Assembly: GCA_963755705.1 (NCBI GenBank)
Contig: CAVWKW010000005.1
Span: forward strand, 446,027 to 510,026
Length of the DNA: 64,000 nt
DNA from: JBARDN01 sp963755705
GTDB lineage: Bacteria; Desulfobacterota; Binatia; Binatales; Binataceae
Direction of reading: 5' to 3'
The first letter of the stretch is position 1, and the number at the start of each line of letters is the position of its first letter. Under the pieces are notes generated by a model, which ran no database searches, was not told the DNA's origin, and saw only the letters and a list, made by a program, of their open reading frames with translations. Both the position numbers and the translations under genes were made by a program. Shown here piece by piece: positions 52,219 through 60,654 of this stretch.

Positions 52219-53460
52219 ATGCCCATCCACACAAATCCCGAGGTGGTGATAATCGGCGGCGGAATCGGCGGAAGCGCGCTTGCCACCGCGCTTGCGCAAG
52301 CCGGAATCGCGACCACGATCCTCGAGAAATCGACTGTCCATATTGATCACGTGCGCGGCGAATGGATCGCCCCATGGGGAGTCGCCGAGACCAAGCGGCT
52401 GGGATTGTACGATCTCCTGATCAAGGTCGGCGGACATCACCTCAAGCGTCACATCCCCTACGGCGACGATATCGATATCGCCAGCGCCGAAAGTCAGACC
52501 CTAGACCTGACCGCGTTCGAGGCGATGGGGCTGCCGCCTCCGCTATGCATGCGTCACCCAGAGATGTGTGATCTCCTCAACGCCGAGGCGACCTCGCGCG
52601 GCGCCGCGATGCTTCGAGGCGTCACCGACGTTGCGGTCACCCCCGGCGACGCGCCCGTTGTGCGATTCCGGCACGAGGGCCTTGCTTTCGAATACAGTCC
52701 TCGCATCGTGATCGGCGCCGACGGCCGCAACTCGATCGTCCGCGGCCAGGCGGGTATCGAATATCATCGCGACCCTTCGCATCATCTGATGGCGGGGCTT
52801 CTGGTCGACGACACCGACGGATGGCCCGAAGATCTGCAAATCTTCGGAACCGAAAATACGATCAACTTTCTCGCGTTTCCGCAATCTCCGAGCCGGGTCC
52901 GGCTGTACATCTGCTATGGATTCGAAGATCGCCGCCGCTTCGCTGGCGCCGACAACCAGGCGCGCTTCCTCGACGCATTCAAACTCGGATGCGTCCCCGC
53001 ATGCGAGCGTCTAGCCAACGCAACCCCCGCCGGTCCCTGTAATTCCTATGCCAACGAAGATACCTGGACCGACACGCCGTACGCCCCGGGCGTGGTTCTG
53101 ATCGGCGATGCCGCGGGCCACAACGATCCGATAATTGGGCAGGGGCTTTCGATCACCTATCGCGACGTGCGTATCGTGCGTGACCTGATGCTCGAGAATC
53201 GTGACTGGACTCCCGAGATTTTCCGTCCCTACGCCGAAGAGCGGCGCGAGCGGATGCGCCGGCTACGCCTGACCGCCTCGACCTGGTCGATCTTAAATGT
53301 CGAGTTTGGACCGGACGCGAAAGCTCGCCGGATCAAAGTCCGCGAAGCCCGCGCCCGCAACGCCTTTCCCGACCTCGGCCCCGCCGCCTTCGTAGGCCCC
53401 GAACTACTCCCCGCGGAACTATTCTCCGAAGACATCCTCGACCGCCTCCGCGCAATGTAA
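52219..53460 (+). CDS. FAD-dependent monooxygenase (PHBH-like fold)
   Basis: A 413-aa flavoprotein that would insert oxygen into, or dehydrogenate, a small substrate. The FAD motif is VIIGGGIGGSALATALAQAG (GxGxxG), the DG motif is VIGADGRNSIVR and the second FAD-binding GD motif is LIGDAAGHNDPIIGQGLS, in the order of the p-hydroxybenzoate hydroxylase family. The start is taken as ATG 52219 because TTG 52207 is weaker. Substrate unknown. The gene runs toward the REP/transposase region, in a segment that looks rearranged. Confidence 0.88.
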   Translation: MPIHTNPEVVIIGGGIGGSALATALAQAGIATTILEKSTVHIDHVRGEWIAPWGVAETKRLGLYDLLIKVGGHHLKRHIPYGDDIDIASAESQTLDLTAFEAMGLPPPLCMRHPEMCDLLNAEATSRGAAMLRGVTDVAVTPGDAPVVRFRHEGLAFEYSPRIVIGADGRNSIVRGQAGIEYHRDPSHHLMAGLLVDDTDGWPEDLQIFGTENTINFLAFPQSPSRVRLYICYGFEDRRRFAGADNQARFLDAFKLGCVPACERLANATPAGPCNSYANEDTWTDTPYAPGVVLIGDAAGHNDPIIGQGLSITYRDVRIVRDLMLENRDWTPEIFRPYAEERRERMRRLRLTASTWSILNVEFGPDAKARRIKVREARARNAFPDLGPAAFVGPELLPAELFSEDILDRLRAM

Positions 53461-53490
53461 CGCGAAGTCCAATCTCGATGGATTCTCAGA

Positions 53491-53515
53491 AACACAAGCT
53501 AAAGCCTGTGCCACC
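53491..53515 (-). repeat. REP-like palindrome, copy 2
   Basis: AACACAAGCTAAAGCCTGTGCCACC, reverse orientation, one mismatch in the stem, just 31 bases after the monooxygenase stop. Confidence 0.65.
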
Positions 53516-53536
53516 AAAAAAACCGGATTCTGAGGC

Positions 53537-53558
53537 GGCATAGGCTTCAGCCTGTGTG
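53537..53558 (+). repeat. REP-like palindrome, copy 3
   Basis: GGCATAGGCTTCAGCCTGTGTG, diverged copy in plus orientation. Confidence 0.6.
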
Positions 53559-53580
53559 TATTCGATTTTCTTATTCTGAA

Positions 53581-53607
53581 GTGGCACAGGCTTTAGCCTG
53601 TGTCTTC
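53581..53607 (+). repeat. REP-like palindrome, copy 4
   Basis: GTGGCACAGGCTTTAGCCTG then TGTCTTC. The stop codon of the restored transposase frame (TAA, 53593) lies inside this palindrome, tying element and repeat together. Confidence 0.75.
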
Positions 53608-54112
53608 TCTCAGAAACAGCCACCGATACTCCTCGGGCCGCGCCGCAAGCTCCCGCTTGACCGGATTTTGCGTGATGTATTCGATTTTCTCCTGCAGGTT
53701 CGGCCTCATCCCTTATGATGTGGTCGAAACTTTCGTCCATCCAGACAGAGCCCCCGGTCCCGAGAACCTTATTGATCTGCCGAGCCGATCGACCCTTAAT
53801 TCGCTGAAGAACCTGGCCGAGGGTGCAGGTATTGATGAGCTTGAAAATTGCGTGCGCATGATCCGGCATCACTACGGCCGCGTCCAACTCGATGCTGATG
53901 CGGTCGCAGGCCCGAATTGCCTCCATCACGAGGTCGTGTGCTTTGGCCGGAAGCGCGGTTTTCGAGCAGCAACGAAAGGTCACGAAGTAAGTAGCTCCGG
54001 GCACTTCGAGATGCGGCAGATTGCGATGCCTCGCGACAAGGTCTTCGGATTTCCAAGGATCAATTTCCCGAAAGTGATGAGGATCAATATCCGAAGGTTC
54101 TTTCCGGCCCAT
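53593..54112 (-). pseudogene. REP-associated tyrosine transposase (RAYT, Y1_Tnp), frameshifted
   Basis: The minus-strand frame from ATG 54112 (MGRKEPSDIDPHHF) gives RHRNLPHLEVPGATYFVTF and AAVVMPDHAHAIFKL with the HUH pair, then INKVLGTGGSVWMDESFDHIIRDE, the RAYT family pattern. After residue DEA the frame changes: one extra base around 53705 sends the ORF into nonsense, while the next frame gives NLQEKIEYITQNPVKRELAARPEEYRWLF with the catalytic-type Tyr region and stops inside the REP palindrome. The gene therefore looks inactivated by a single-base slip (or a sequencing error). REP copies flank both ends, typical of RAYT/REP pairs. Confidence 0.8.
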
Positions 54113-54126
54113 GATGAGCTTTCCAA

Positions 54127-54156
54127 AGAACACAGGCTAAAGCCTGTGCCACTTTA
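54127..54156 (-). repeat. REP-like palindrome, copy 5
   Basis: AACACAGGCTAAAGCCTGTG then CCACTTTAAG, 15 bases upstream of the transposase start. Its flanks match the copy at 63507 beyond the palindrome. Confidence 0.75.
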
Positions 54157-54210
54157 AGAGAAGACTCTCTCTAGCACAGTCCAAAGGTCATTCACCTAAG
54201 AGATCTTTGT

Positions 54211-54242
54211 TTTAAGTGGCACAGGCTTTAGCCTGTGTTTTT
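54211..54242 (+). repeat. REP-like palindrome, copy 6
   Basis: TTTAAGTGGCACAGGCTTTA then GCCTGTGTTTTT, a perfect 8-base stem CACAGGCT/AGCCTGTG in plus orientation followed by T's, lying 67 bases before the truncated mnmE copy. Confidence 0.75.
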
Positions 54243-54271
54243 TCTTCGATGCTGCTCTTCCGGCACGCATC

Positions 54272-54538
54272 GCACCATCCTCGGCCGCGATGCTAACCTA
54301 ACCACCCAATGTACCTGCCCGATACTATCGTCGCGCCCGCGACCGCGCCGGGAATCGGCGCCGTCGCGATCATCCGGCTCTCCGGCCCGCGCGCGTTCGA
54401 AATCCTGCGAGCGATTTGGCATCCCGCTCGCGACGGTGTCCCTCGCGAGCTGATCATCGGGGACGTGATCGACTCCGCGACGGGCGATGGCGGTCGTCTT
54501 CCCTAAACCCAAATCCTTCACCGACGAACACGTTATCT
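54272..54538 (+). pseudogene. Truncated second copy of the mnmE 5' end
   Basis: The 267 bases match 57139-57414 (promoter-side sequence plus the first 75 or so codons of mnmE) at about 97 % identity: ATG 54309 begins MYLPDTIVAPATAPGIG as in the intact gene. It lacks 17 bases (CGGGGCGCATCTCGATC in the intact copy at 57350-57366), which breaks the frame; the ORF ends at 54506. The match ends in CAAATCCTTCACCG, after which the sequence becomes the 3' end of an unrelated hydrolase gene. No GTPase domain remains. Confidence 0.9.
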
Positions 54539-56137
54539 CCGAGTAGCGCTTCCGTGCGGGAAGTGGTTACTTCGCCGACGAATTCGGCGTACGGCAAGCG
54601 CGACGCCCGCACCCGATGCTCCAAGAAGAAGCAGCCCGGTTGCTAAGACCAGCTTGGCTACTAGCGGCAAGTCGAACCGCGGACGGAAGTCCAAGGGTGC
54701 ATCGACATAGTGGGAGGTGTCCCCGACCCCCGTTTCGTAGAAGCTGTTAAGCAGGTGCTCGGTCGCTTGGGGTTGTAGTCCCCATATGTCCGTTGTGTGC
54801 CCCATCTGTCGCAGAATCACTTGCTGGCCCTTGGCGAGGTTCGGCAGTAACTCGTTGGTTGCGAATTGGGGTGGCGTCGAGAAGTCGACGCTGCCGCTGA
54901 CCAGCAGCGTCTCGACTGCGGAAGGCTGAACTCTAGAAAGCGCCGCGGAAAGTGGTTGTGCCGGCCAGTTCCGGAGGAGGCCGTCGAACAGCAACAAGCT
55001 GAGCGGCGAGCCGAGGATCGAACCAGCAGGCGCCAGGCTCTTTTTGTAGTCGCGCGCCGGATCGAAGTCGGCGCTGCCTTTGGCAAGAAAGTCGCCCCAA
55101 ACCCCGATCCTTGGAAGGGCAAAATCTGAGGCGATTGACAGGAGCGCAAGGCCGCTCGCATCCCCCTTCTCGGCGGCGAGACAGGCATCGAATACCATGG
55201 CCGCGCTACCCCGGTTGAAGAGGAGTAGAAAGGTCACGACCTTAACCTTGCCGGGGTCGATCGGGAACAGCAGCCAGCGCTTTGGCATATTGTGGGAGAC
55301 GTTGCTGATGGTAGCGGCGAGATTGCTGGTGCGCCCCCTACAGATCTGGTCAGCGGCGCAAAGGCGGGCGTAGTCGCGCAGTTGCGCGTCAATGACGCCC
55401 GGCTCCCAAACGAAATGGCCAGGCGGATTGACACCGATCATGGCCGAGCGAGAGAGGCGTTCGGGATGAAGCGCAGCGTAGATTTGCGCTATGCGCGTGC
55501 CATAGCTTTCGCTGAGGAGGTTGATCGTTCCATAGCCGAGGGCGGTGCGAGCCATCTCCAGATCGGCGACTACCTCGGCCATTGTGTAGCCGGCAAGATC
55601 GACGCCTTGGCCCTGCAGGCGGCGCGCACAAGCGCTCGCAGCTTCTGCGAGATGTCGGCGCGACGCATCGCTGAGCAAATCGCCGTTGACGCCGTGGAGC
55701 GCGCTGCTCACCTCCGGGCAATCGAGCACATTCGAGCCGTCAACGCCGCGATAGCCAACCATAACAAAGTCGTGCCGCGCGAGCAGACTGGCCGGCGGCT
55801 GAAAGCCCACATTGGTCTGTCCCGGACCTCCCTCCAACCAGAAGAGCGGTTCGCCAGGATTGCGGCCGGTCGCGCGGATGCGGATGACCGGCAGACTGAT
55901 CATGCGCGCTTGCGGCATCGCGCGATTTTCGGGAACGACCAGCGTCCCGCAATCCGCAGTCGCTTCCCCTTCGCGAGTCTTCTGCTCGCAGGGTGTGAGC
56001 CGCAATTCAGCGGCTGTTATGGGCATAGCGAGGCTCTCAGGGGCTAAAGTCACTGCCCCTATGACCGAGACCAAAATGAGCACTGCCGCGCGGATCTCCA
56101 GGCGACGATCTACGTCCATCGGCCGTGAGGCACTCAT
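54533..56137 (-). CDS. Secreted or membrane-anchored alpha/beta hydrolase (tripeptidyl-aminopeptidase-like)
   Basis: A 534-aa hydrolase. A basic N-terminus plus hydrophobic segment (about 15-36) acts as signal or anchor. The opening is DCGTLVVPENR, as in TAP-family hydrolases, with FWLEGGPGQTN (oxyanion side) and the nucleophile elbow LLSESYGTRIAQIYA (G-x-S-x-G-like SESYG). The late part, EHLLNSFYETG to LDFRPRF, then has a C-terminal transmembrane segment (LVAKLVLATGLLLLGASGAGVAL) and RRIRRRS tail. Catalytic His near LRQMGHTTD. It could release N-terminal peptides. The gene sits between the two copies of mnmE and its tail meets the truncated copy. Confidence 0.82.
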   Translation of the reverse strand: MSASRPMDVDRRLEIRAAVLILVSVIGAVTLAPESLAMPITAAELRLTPCEQKTREGEATADCGTLVVPENRAMPQARMISLPVIRIRATGRNPGEPLFWLEGGPGQTNVGFQPPASLLARHDFVMVGYRGVDGSNVLDCPEVSSALHGVNGDLLSDASRRHLAEAASACARRLQGQGVDLAGYTMAEVVADLEMARTALGYGTINLLSESYGTRIAQIYAALHPERLSRSAMIGVNPPGHFVWEPGVIDAQLRDYARLCAADQICRGRTSNLAATISNVSHNMPKRWLLFPIDPGKVKVVTFLLLFNRGSAAMVFDACLAAEKGDASGLALLSIASDFALPRIGVWGDFLAKGSADFDPARDYKKSLAPAGSILGSPLSLLLFDGLLRNWPAQPLSAALSRVQPSAVETLLVSGSVDFSTPPQFATNELLPNLAKGQQVILRQMGHTTDIWGLQPQATEHLLNSFYETGVGDTSHYVDAPLDFRPRFDLPLVAKLVLATGLLLLGASGAGVALAVRRIRRRSNHFPHGSATRR

Positions 56138-56391
56138 CGCCGGCCTGGTGTGATCGACTTGTTCTTCGAGTCATGGAGCATCGCACCACGCTTGGCGATT
56201 ATCGCGTTCTGGTCGTGCGGGTCGCGCGCGTCTGAGATCAGGACGCTCTTCATGCTGGAATCGGTGTCGGACATCTTGACGATCCGGATTGCGCGATCGC
56301 GAAACCTCGGCTCGAGGTACTTCTCCCAGAGGTCCGGCAACTCCATCACATGCGAGTCGCAATCGATGACGATCGAATCAGCGGCGCTCAT
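56134..56391 (-). pseudogene. 5' fragment of an amidohydrolase-2 family gene
   Basis: The 85 residues start SIVIDCDSHVMELPDLWEKYLEPRFRDRAIRIVKM, the standard beginning of TIM-barrel amidohydrolases (DCDSH...PDLWEKYL). The rest of a normal 370-residue protein is missing; after about residue 65 the text changes and then stops, and its last codons overlap the hydrolase start. It is a truncated gene left at a junction, not a functional metal hydrolase. Confidence 0.75.
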
Positions 56392-56581
56392 CGCTCAAAA
56401 CCTAACACGAAGGCCCGCACCGTATTAACTGCGCCGCGCGCCTGTGGCTCCTGCAACCTCCAAATGCGCCGAAGAGTCTGGAGTTTTTAAATTAAGATAT
56501 TGTTTTCCTGCCCGAGGCGCTCCCGTCGCAAGCATCATGACGCGTGCGCGAGCATTGTCCGTGCGACGCGTTGCTGGTGTC

Positions 56582-56770
56582 CTATTTTGAAGCCCGAACT
56601 CGACTGAGGGCGGCAAGGTCCCGCATATAGAACAAGACCACTACTAATAAACCCGTTAACATCAGCACGGCTCCCCATCTTTTGTTCGATGGTTTTGCCG
56701 CGACTGCATTAACGAATCCTCCGACAATTACGATCAGCAAGCCCACCATTTCCCAGACGGTGTAACTCAT
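56582..56770 (-). CDS. Small two-helix membrane protein, hypothetical
   Basis: A 62-aa ORF starting MSYTVWEMVGLLIVIVGGFV, with a second hydrophobic stretch WGAVLMLTGLLVVVLFYM and a basic end. Two transmembrane segments are plausible. It is not recognised, has no obvious ribosome site, and lies among remnants, so it may be a fossil or a small orphan gene. Confidence 0.4.
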   Translation of the reverse strand: MSYTVWEMVGLLIVIVGGFVNAVAAKPSNKRWGAVLMLTGLLVVVLFYMRDLAALSRVRASK

Positions 56771-56832
56771 AGCGGCCTCATCAAGCAGCGCCAGATATTG
56801 GCAGAATCGACACTCTGCGATAAACCCCGAAA

Positions 56833-56961
56833 CTATGAATGCGAACTGTCTTTCAGAAGTTCGCGATACTTGCCGCGCAGACCGATGCCCAGCGCTTCGT
56901 GCAGCAATCTCACGTCACGCAGGTCCTTCTCGTCCGGCTCGTAACCAAGATGAGATTCCAT
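56833..56961 (-). pseudogene. Unidentified C-terminal fragment
   Basis: A 42-codon minus-strand frame from ATG 56961: MESHLGYEPDEKDLRDVRLL then HEALGIGLRGKYRELLKDSS. It reads like a folded protein tail but no family is recognised. The frame upstream (56962-57060) is also open, so it is more likely the last part of a decayed gene than a small ORF. The rest of 56771-57168 shows no gene. Confidence 0.3.
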
Positions 56962-57168
56962 CTGCACGTCTCCGCTGATACACGGGAGCACACGCGCCGC
57001 TAACTGGCCGCGGCTACGCGCACCAATGAGACCAGCGACGACGCCCGACTCGGATCAGAAGCTTGTTGAATAGGCTTGGGCCGCTGCGCCGAGCGGCGGG
57101 TTTGCTGAGGCTTCGCTGCCGCACACCGCTACGCGCATCCTCGGCCGCGATGCTAACCTAAGCACCCA

Positions 57169-58542
57169 ATGTACCTGCCCGATACTATCGTCGCGCCCGC
57201 GACCGCGCCGGGAATCGGCGCCGTCGCGATCATCCGGCTCTCCGGACCGCGAGCGTTCGAGATCCTCCGAGCGATTTGGCATCCCGCTCGCGACGGTGTC
57301 CCTCGCGAGCTGATCATCGGGGACGTGATCGACCCCGCGACCGGGGCGCATCTCGATCGGGCGATGGCGGTCGTCTTCCCTAAACCCAAATCCTTCACCG
57401 GCGAGGACGTTGCGGAGTTGCACTGTCATGGCGGCAGTTATCTGACACGCAGGATCATCGCCGTAGCAATTTCGCACGGAGCACGAATCGCCGATTCCGG
57501 CGATTTCACTCGCCGTGCGTTTCTGAATGGCCGAATAGATCTCGCTGAAGCCGAAGCCATCGCGGATCTGATCTCCGCCCGCAGTGAATCGGGACTCCGC
57601 CATGCGCTTGCTCAGCTTTCGGGTAGTTTATCGAAAAAAGTCGCCGAATTAAGAAAGAAAGTCGTAAGTATCCGCGCGCATCTGGAGGTCGAGATCGATT
57701 TCTCCGACGAGGATATCGCAATGCCTTCCCGTCACGCGATGGCCGAGGAGATCGAACGCGTGATCGGTGATGTTGCCGTTTTGCACGACTCTTTTTCACG
57801 TGGCAGAGTCGTTCGCGAGGGAGCACGCGCCGCGATTATCGGCAAGCCCAACGTCGGCAAATCTAGCCTGCTCAACCTGATGCTCGGGACCGACCGTGCG
57901 ATCGTCACCGCGATTCCTGGCACCACTCGCGACGTGATCGAGGACTCCGTCCAGCTCGGTCCTCATGCGATTACCCTGCTCGATACGGCCGGAATCCGCA
58001 CCGGACGCGACGAGGTTGAGCGCCTGGGTATCGAGCGCTCGCGCGTCGCACTCGGCGACGCCGACCTGGTGATCGCGGTGTTCGATTCGTCGCGTCCGCT
58101 CGACAATGAAGACCTGGCCGTTGCCCAGCTATGCGCCGGACGCGCTGGGGTCGCGTTGCTCAACAAGTCGGACTTGCCGCAAATCTCGGGCGTCTCGGAA
58201 CTTCGCGCGGCCGGAATCGCGATGCCGATTCTGGCGATATCGGCGCTCGCCGGCGACGGGCTGCCCGCCCTGCGCGACGAGCTTGCTCGCGCGGTCGAGA
58301 CGCTCGGCGCTCCCGACGGCGCGGGCGAGCTTGCGATTTCGCGCGAGCGCCATCGCGACGCGCTCGAGCGCGCGCTCTCCTCGCTGCGCGCCGCGCGCGC
58401 CAGCGTGCTCGAGCGGATGCCGCCCGAGATCTCCGCCGTAGATATAACCGCTGCGGCAGAGGCACTTGGCGCGATCACGGGCGAGGTCACCGGAGAGGAC
58501 GTACTGGACGCAATCTTCCGCGAATTCTGCATCGGCAAATAA
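57169..58542 (+). CDS. mnmE: tRNA modification GTPase MnmE
   Basis: With MnmG installs the cmnm/nm group at U34 of tRNAs. The 457-aa protein has the N-terminal folate-binding domain (APGIGAVAIIRLSGPRAF), a middle helical domain, and the GTPase domain: G1 IGKPNVGKSS, G2/G3 ITLLDTAGIR, G4 LLNKSDL, and a C-terminal CIGK, the family terminus with Cys. The 5' first 276 bases are duplicated at 54272-54538. The gene begins 99 bases before any upstream remnant and is followed by mnmG 207 bases on. Confidence 0.96.
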   Translation: MYLPDTIVAPATAPGIGAVAIIRLSGPRAFEILRAIWHPARDGVPRELIIGDVIDPATGAHLDRAMAVVFPKPKSFTGEDVAELHCHGGSYLTRRIIAVAISHGARIADSGDFTRRAFLNGRIDLAEAEAIADLISARSESGLRHALAQLSGSLSKKVAELRKKVVSIRAHLEVEIDFSDEDIAMPSRHAMAEEIERVIGDVAVLHDSFSRGRVVREGARAAIIGKPNVGKSSLLNLMLGTDRAIVTAIPGTTRDVIEDSVQLGPHAITLLDTAGIRTGRDEVERLGIERSRVALGDADLVIAVFDSSRPLDNEDLAVAQLCAGRAGVALLNKSDLPQISGVSELRAAGIAMPILAISALAGDGLPALRDELARAVETLGAPDGAGELAISRERHRDALERALSSLRAARASVLERMPPEISAVDITAAAEALGAITGEVTGEDVLDAIFREFCIGK

Positions 58543-58584
58543 TATTTTGTAGGTTTTCTATTCTTTAAGTTAGTCTCTGCTGAT

Positions 58585-58662
58585 ACCCTCGCCCCCCGGG
58601 AGAGGGAAGCGTGGCTCGGCGATTGCTCTTTTTGCAATCGCCGTGACACGCAGGGTGAGGGT
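58585..58662. repeat. Long imperfect hairpin between mnmE and mnmG
   Basis: Outer arms ACCCTCGCCC / GGGTGAGGGT (58585-58594, 58653-58662; one mismatch), then GCGTG / CACGC, then a perfect 10-base stem CGGCGATTGC / GCAATCGCCG (58617-58626, 58634-58643) with a 7-base T-rich loop TCTTTTT. No ORF is supported. It is a strong RNA or DNA structure and may separate expression of the two genes. Confidence 0.6.
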
Positions 58663-58749
58663 GCTTACTCCTCGGAACCTCGCCAACGCCACCACCCCTC
58701 GCGCTTTGCGCGGGGCGCGGCGCCGCGCAATAATCCTGCCTCTATCGCC

Positions 58750-60627
58750 ATGAAATTTGACGTGATTATCGTCGGCGCCGGACACGCCGGAATCGAAGCC
58801 GCACTCGCCTCCGCACGGATGGGCGCGCGCACGCTGATGCTCACGCTCAACCTCGACCATATCGGCCAGATGTCGTGTAATCCCGCGATCGGCGGAATCG
58901 GCAAGGGCCATCTGGTGCGCGAGATCGACGCACTCGGCGGAGAGATGGGCCTCGCGATCGACGAAACCGGAATCCAGTTCCGCTTTCTGAACACGCGCAA
59001 GGGCCCTGCGGTGCGCGCGCGCCGCGCGCAAGCCGACAAGGCCGCCTATCGCGCGCGTAGCAAACGCGTCCTCGAGTCGGTCGATAACCTGACGATTCGC
59101 CAGGCCAGCGTCGAGCGCCTGATCGTCGAGGGTCGGCGCGTGCGCGGCGTCGAGTCGCAAATCGGCGAGCTCTTCGAGGCCGACGCAGTCATCCTCACGA
59201 CCGGAACCTTCTTGAAGGGACTGGTGCATATAGGGTTGCGCAACTTCAACGCGGGCCGCGCCGGCGACTTCGCCGCGATGGGCCTGAGCGACGACCTCGC
59301 GCATCACGGCTTCCGCATCGGCCGTCTGAAGACGGGCACCTGCCCCCGTCTCGACGCGCGCACGATTGACTATTCCAAGCTCGAGGTTCAGCCCGGCGAC
59401 GAGCCGCCTCCACCCTTCTCGTTCCGCACCGAGCGGATCTTGCAGCAACAAATCCCTTGTCATCTGACCTACACCAATGCCCGCACCCACGAGATTATCC
59501 GCACCGGGATCGACCGTTCGCCGATGTACTCAGGCGTGATTCAGAGCCGCGGCCCGCGCTACTGTCCGTCGGTCGAAGACAAGGTGATGCGCTTTCGCGA
59601 CAAGGAACGTCATCAGATTTTCCTCGAGCCCGAAGGCCGCGACACCGTCGAGGTATACCCCAACGGACTATCGACCAGCCTGCCGCTCGACGTGCAGGTC
59701 GCGATGGTTCACTCGATCGCCGGACTGGAAGAGGCTGAGCTGATGCGCCCCGGCTACGCGATCGAGTATGATTTCTCTGACCCTACTCAATTGAACTCTA
59801 ACCTAGAGACGAAGCTTTTAGATGGGTTATATTTTGCTGGACAGCTCAATGGCACGACTGGTTATGAAGAGGCTGCTGCACAGGGCCTAGTCGCCGGAAT
59901 CAACGCTACGCTTGCAATTCGCGGCGAACCTCCGATGCTCCTGCGGCGCGACCAAGCATACATCGGCGTGATGATCGATGATCTCGTTACACGTGGAATC
60001 GGCGGCGAGCCGTACCGGATGTTCACCTCGCGCGCCGAGTACCGATTGCTGCTGCGCGAGGACAATGCCGACCGCCGCTTATCCTCGATTGGCTCGCGGC
60101 TCGGACTCCTCGACGCGCGCACCCGTGATCGCGTCGAAGCCAAGACCGCGCACGTCGCTGCAGAGCTCGGGCGGCTCGGGGCCCTGGGCGTTCCGGTAAG
60201 CGATCACGTGAACGCCCTGCTGGTCGCCTTCGATTCGTCGCCCGTCACACAGACGTCGCGGGCGATCGAGATTCTCCGGCGGCCCGAGATCTCATACGCA
60301 ACCCTGATGCGGATGCTCGGCGAGCCAGCCACGCTGACGCTCGACGAGGCTGCGGAACTCGAAATCGACGTCAAGTACGACGGCTACGTGAAACGGCAAG
60401 CCGAGGCTATCGAGCGCTTCAAGCGCCTCGAGGACGCCGCCATCCCCGACTGGGTCGATTTCGCCGCCGTGATCGGTCTCTCGACCGAGGTTCGCGAGCG
60501 TCTGTCGGCGGTGCGTCCACAATCGCTCGGTCAGGCGGCGCGGATGCCGGGGGTCACGCCGGCAGCGATTTCGCTACTGGCGGTGCATATTAAAGGCGGC
60601 CGCGAGCGAGCCTCACGAGCGACCTAG
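58750..60627 (+). CDS. mnmG: tRNA uridine-5-carboxymethylaminomethyl modification enzyme MnmG
   Basis: FAD partner of MnmE. The 625-aa protein starts DVIIVGAGHAGIEAALASARMG (FAD GxGxxG), has GIGKGHLVREIDALGG and the MnmG motif QLNGTTGYEEAAAQGLVAG with the Cys-adjacent GGPRYCPSVEDKV region. Length is normal. Codon use is strongly GC-rich except in about 59765-59890, where TTA, TTT, TAT and AAT-type codons cluster (DLTQLNSNLETKLLDG... region); see findings. mnmG precedes rsmG with a parS overlap. Confidence 0.95.
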   Translation: MKFDVIIVGAGHAGIEAALASARMGARTLMLTLNLDHIGQMSCNPAIGGIGKGHLVREIDALGGEMGLAIDETGIQFRFLNTRKGPAVRARRAQADKAAYRARSKRVLESVDNLTIRQASVERLIVEGRRVRGVESQIGELFEADAVILTTGTFLKGLVHIGLRNFNAGRAGDFAAMGLSDDLAHHGFRIGRLKTGTCPRLDARTIDYSKLEVQPGDEPPPPFSFRTERILQQQIPCHLTYTNARTHEIIRTGIDRSPMYSGVIQSRGPRYCPSVEDKVMRFRDKERHQIFLEPEGRDTVEVYPNGLSTSLPLDVQVAMVHSIAGLEEAELMRPGYAIEYDFSDPTQLNSNLETKLLDGLYFAGQLNGTTGYEEAAAQGLVAGINATLAIRGEPPMLLRRDQAYIGVMIDDLVTRGIGGEPYRMFTSRAEYRLLLREDNADRRLSSIGSRLGLLDARTRDRVEAKTAHVAAELGRLGALGVPVSDHVNALLVAFDSSPVTQTSRAIEILRRPEISYATLMRMLGEPATLTLDEAAELEIDVKYDGYVKRQAEAIERFKRLEDAAIPDWVDFAAVIGLSTEVRERLSAVRPQSLGQAARMPGVTPAAISLLAVHIKGGRERASRAT

Positions 60628-60636
60628 CCGTCGGCC

Positions 60637-60654
60637 ACGTTTCACGTGAAACGT
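60637..60654. promoter_or_regulatory. parS site at the rsmG start
   Basis: Palindrome ACGTTTCACGTGAAACGT with core GTTTCACGTGAAAC (60639-60652). It overlaps the rsmG GTG start (60646). Degenerate neighbours lie in rsmG at 60852-60865 (11/14) and 61120-61133 (10/14). Confidence 0.9.
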
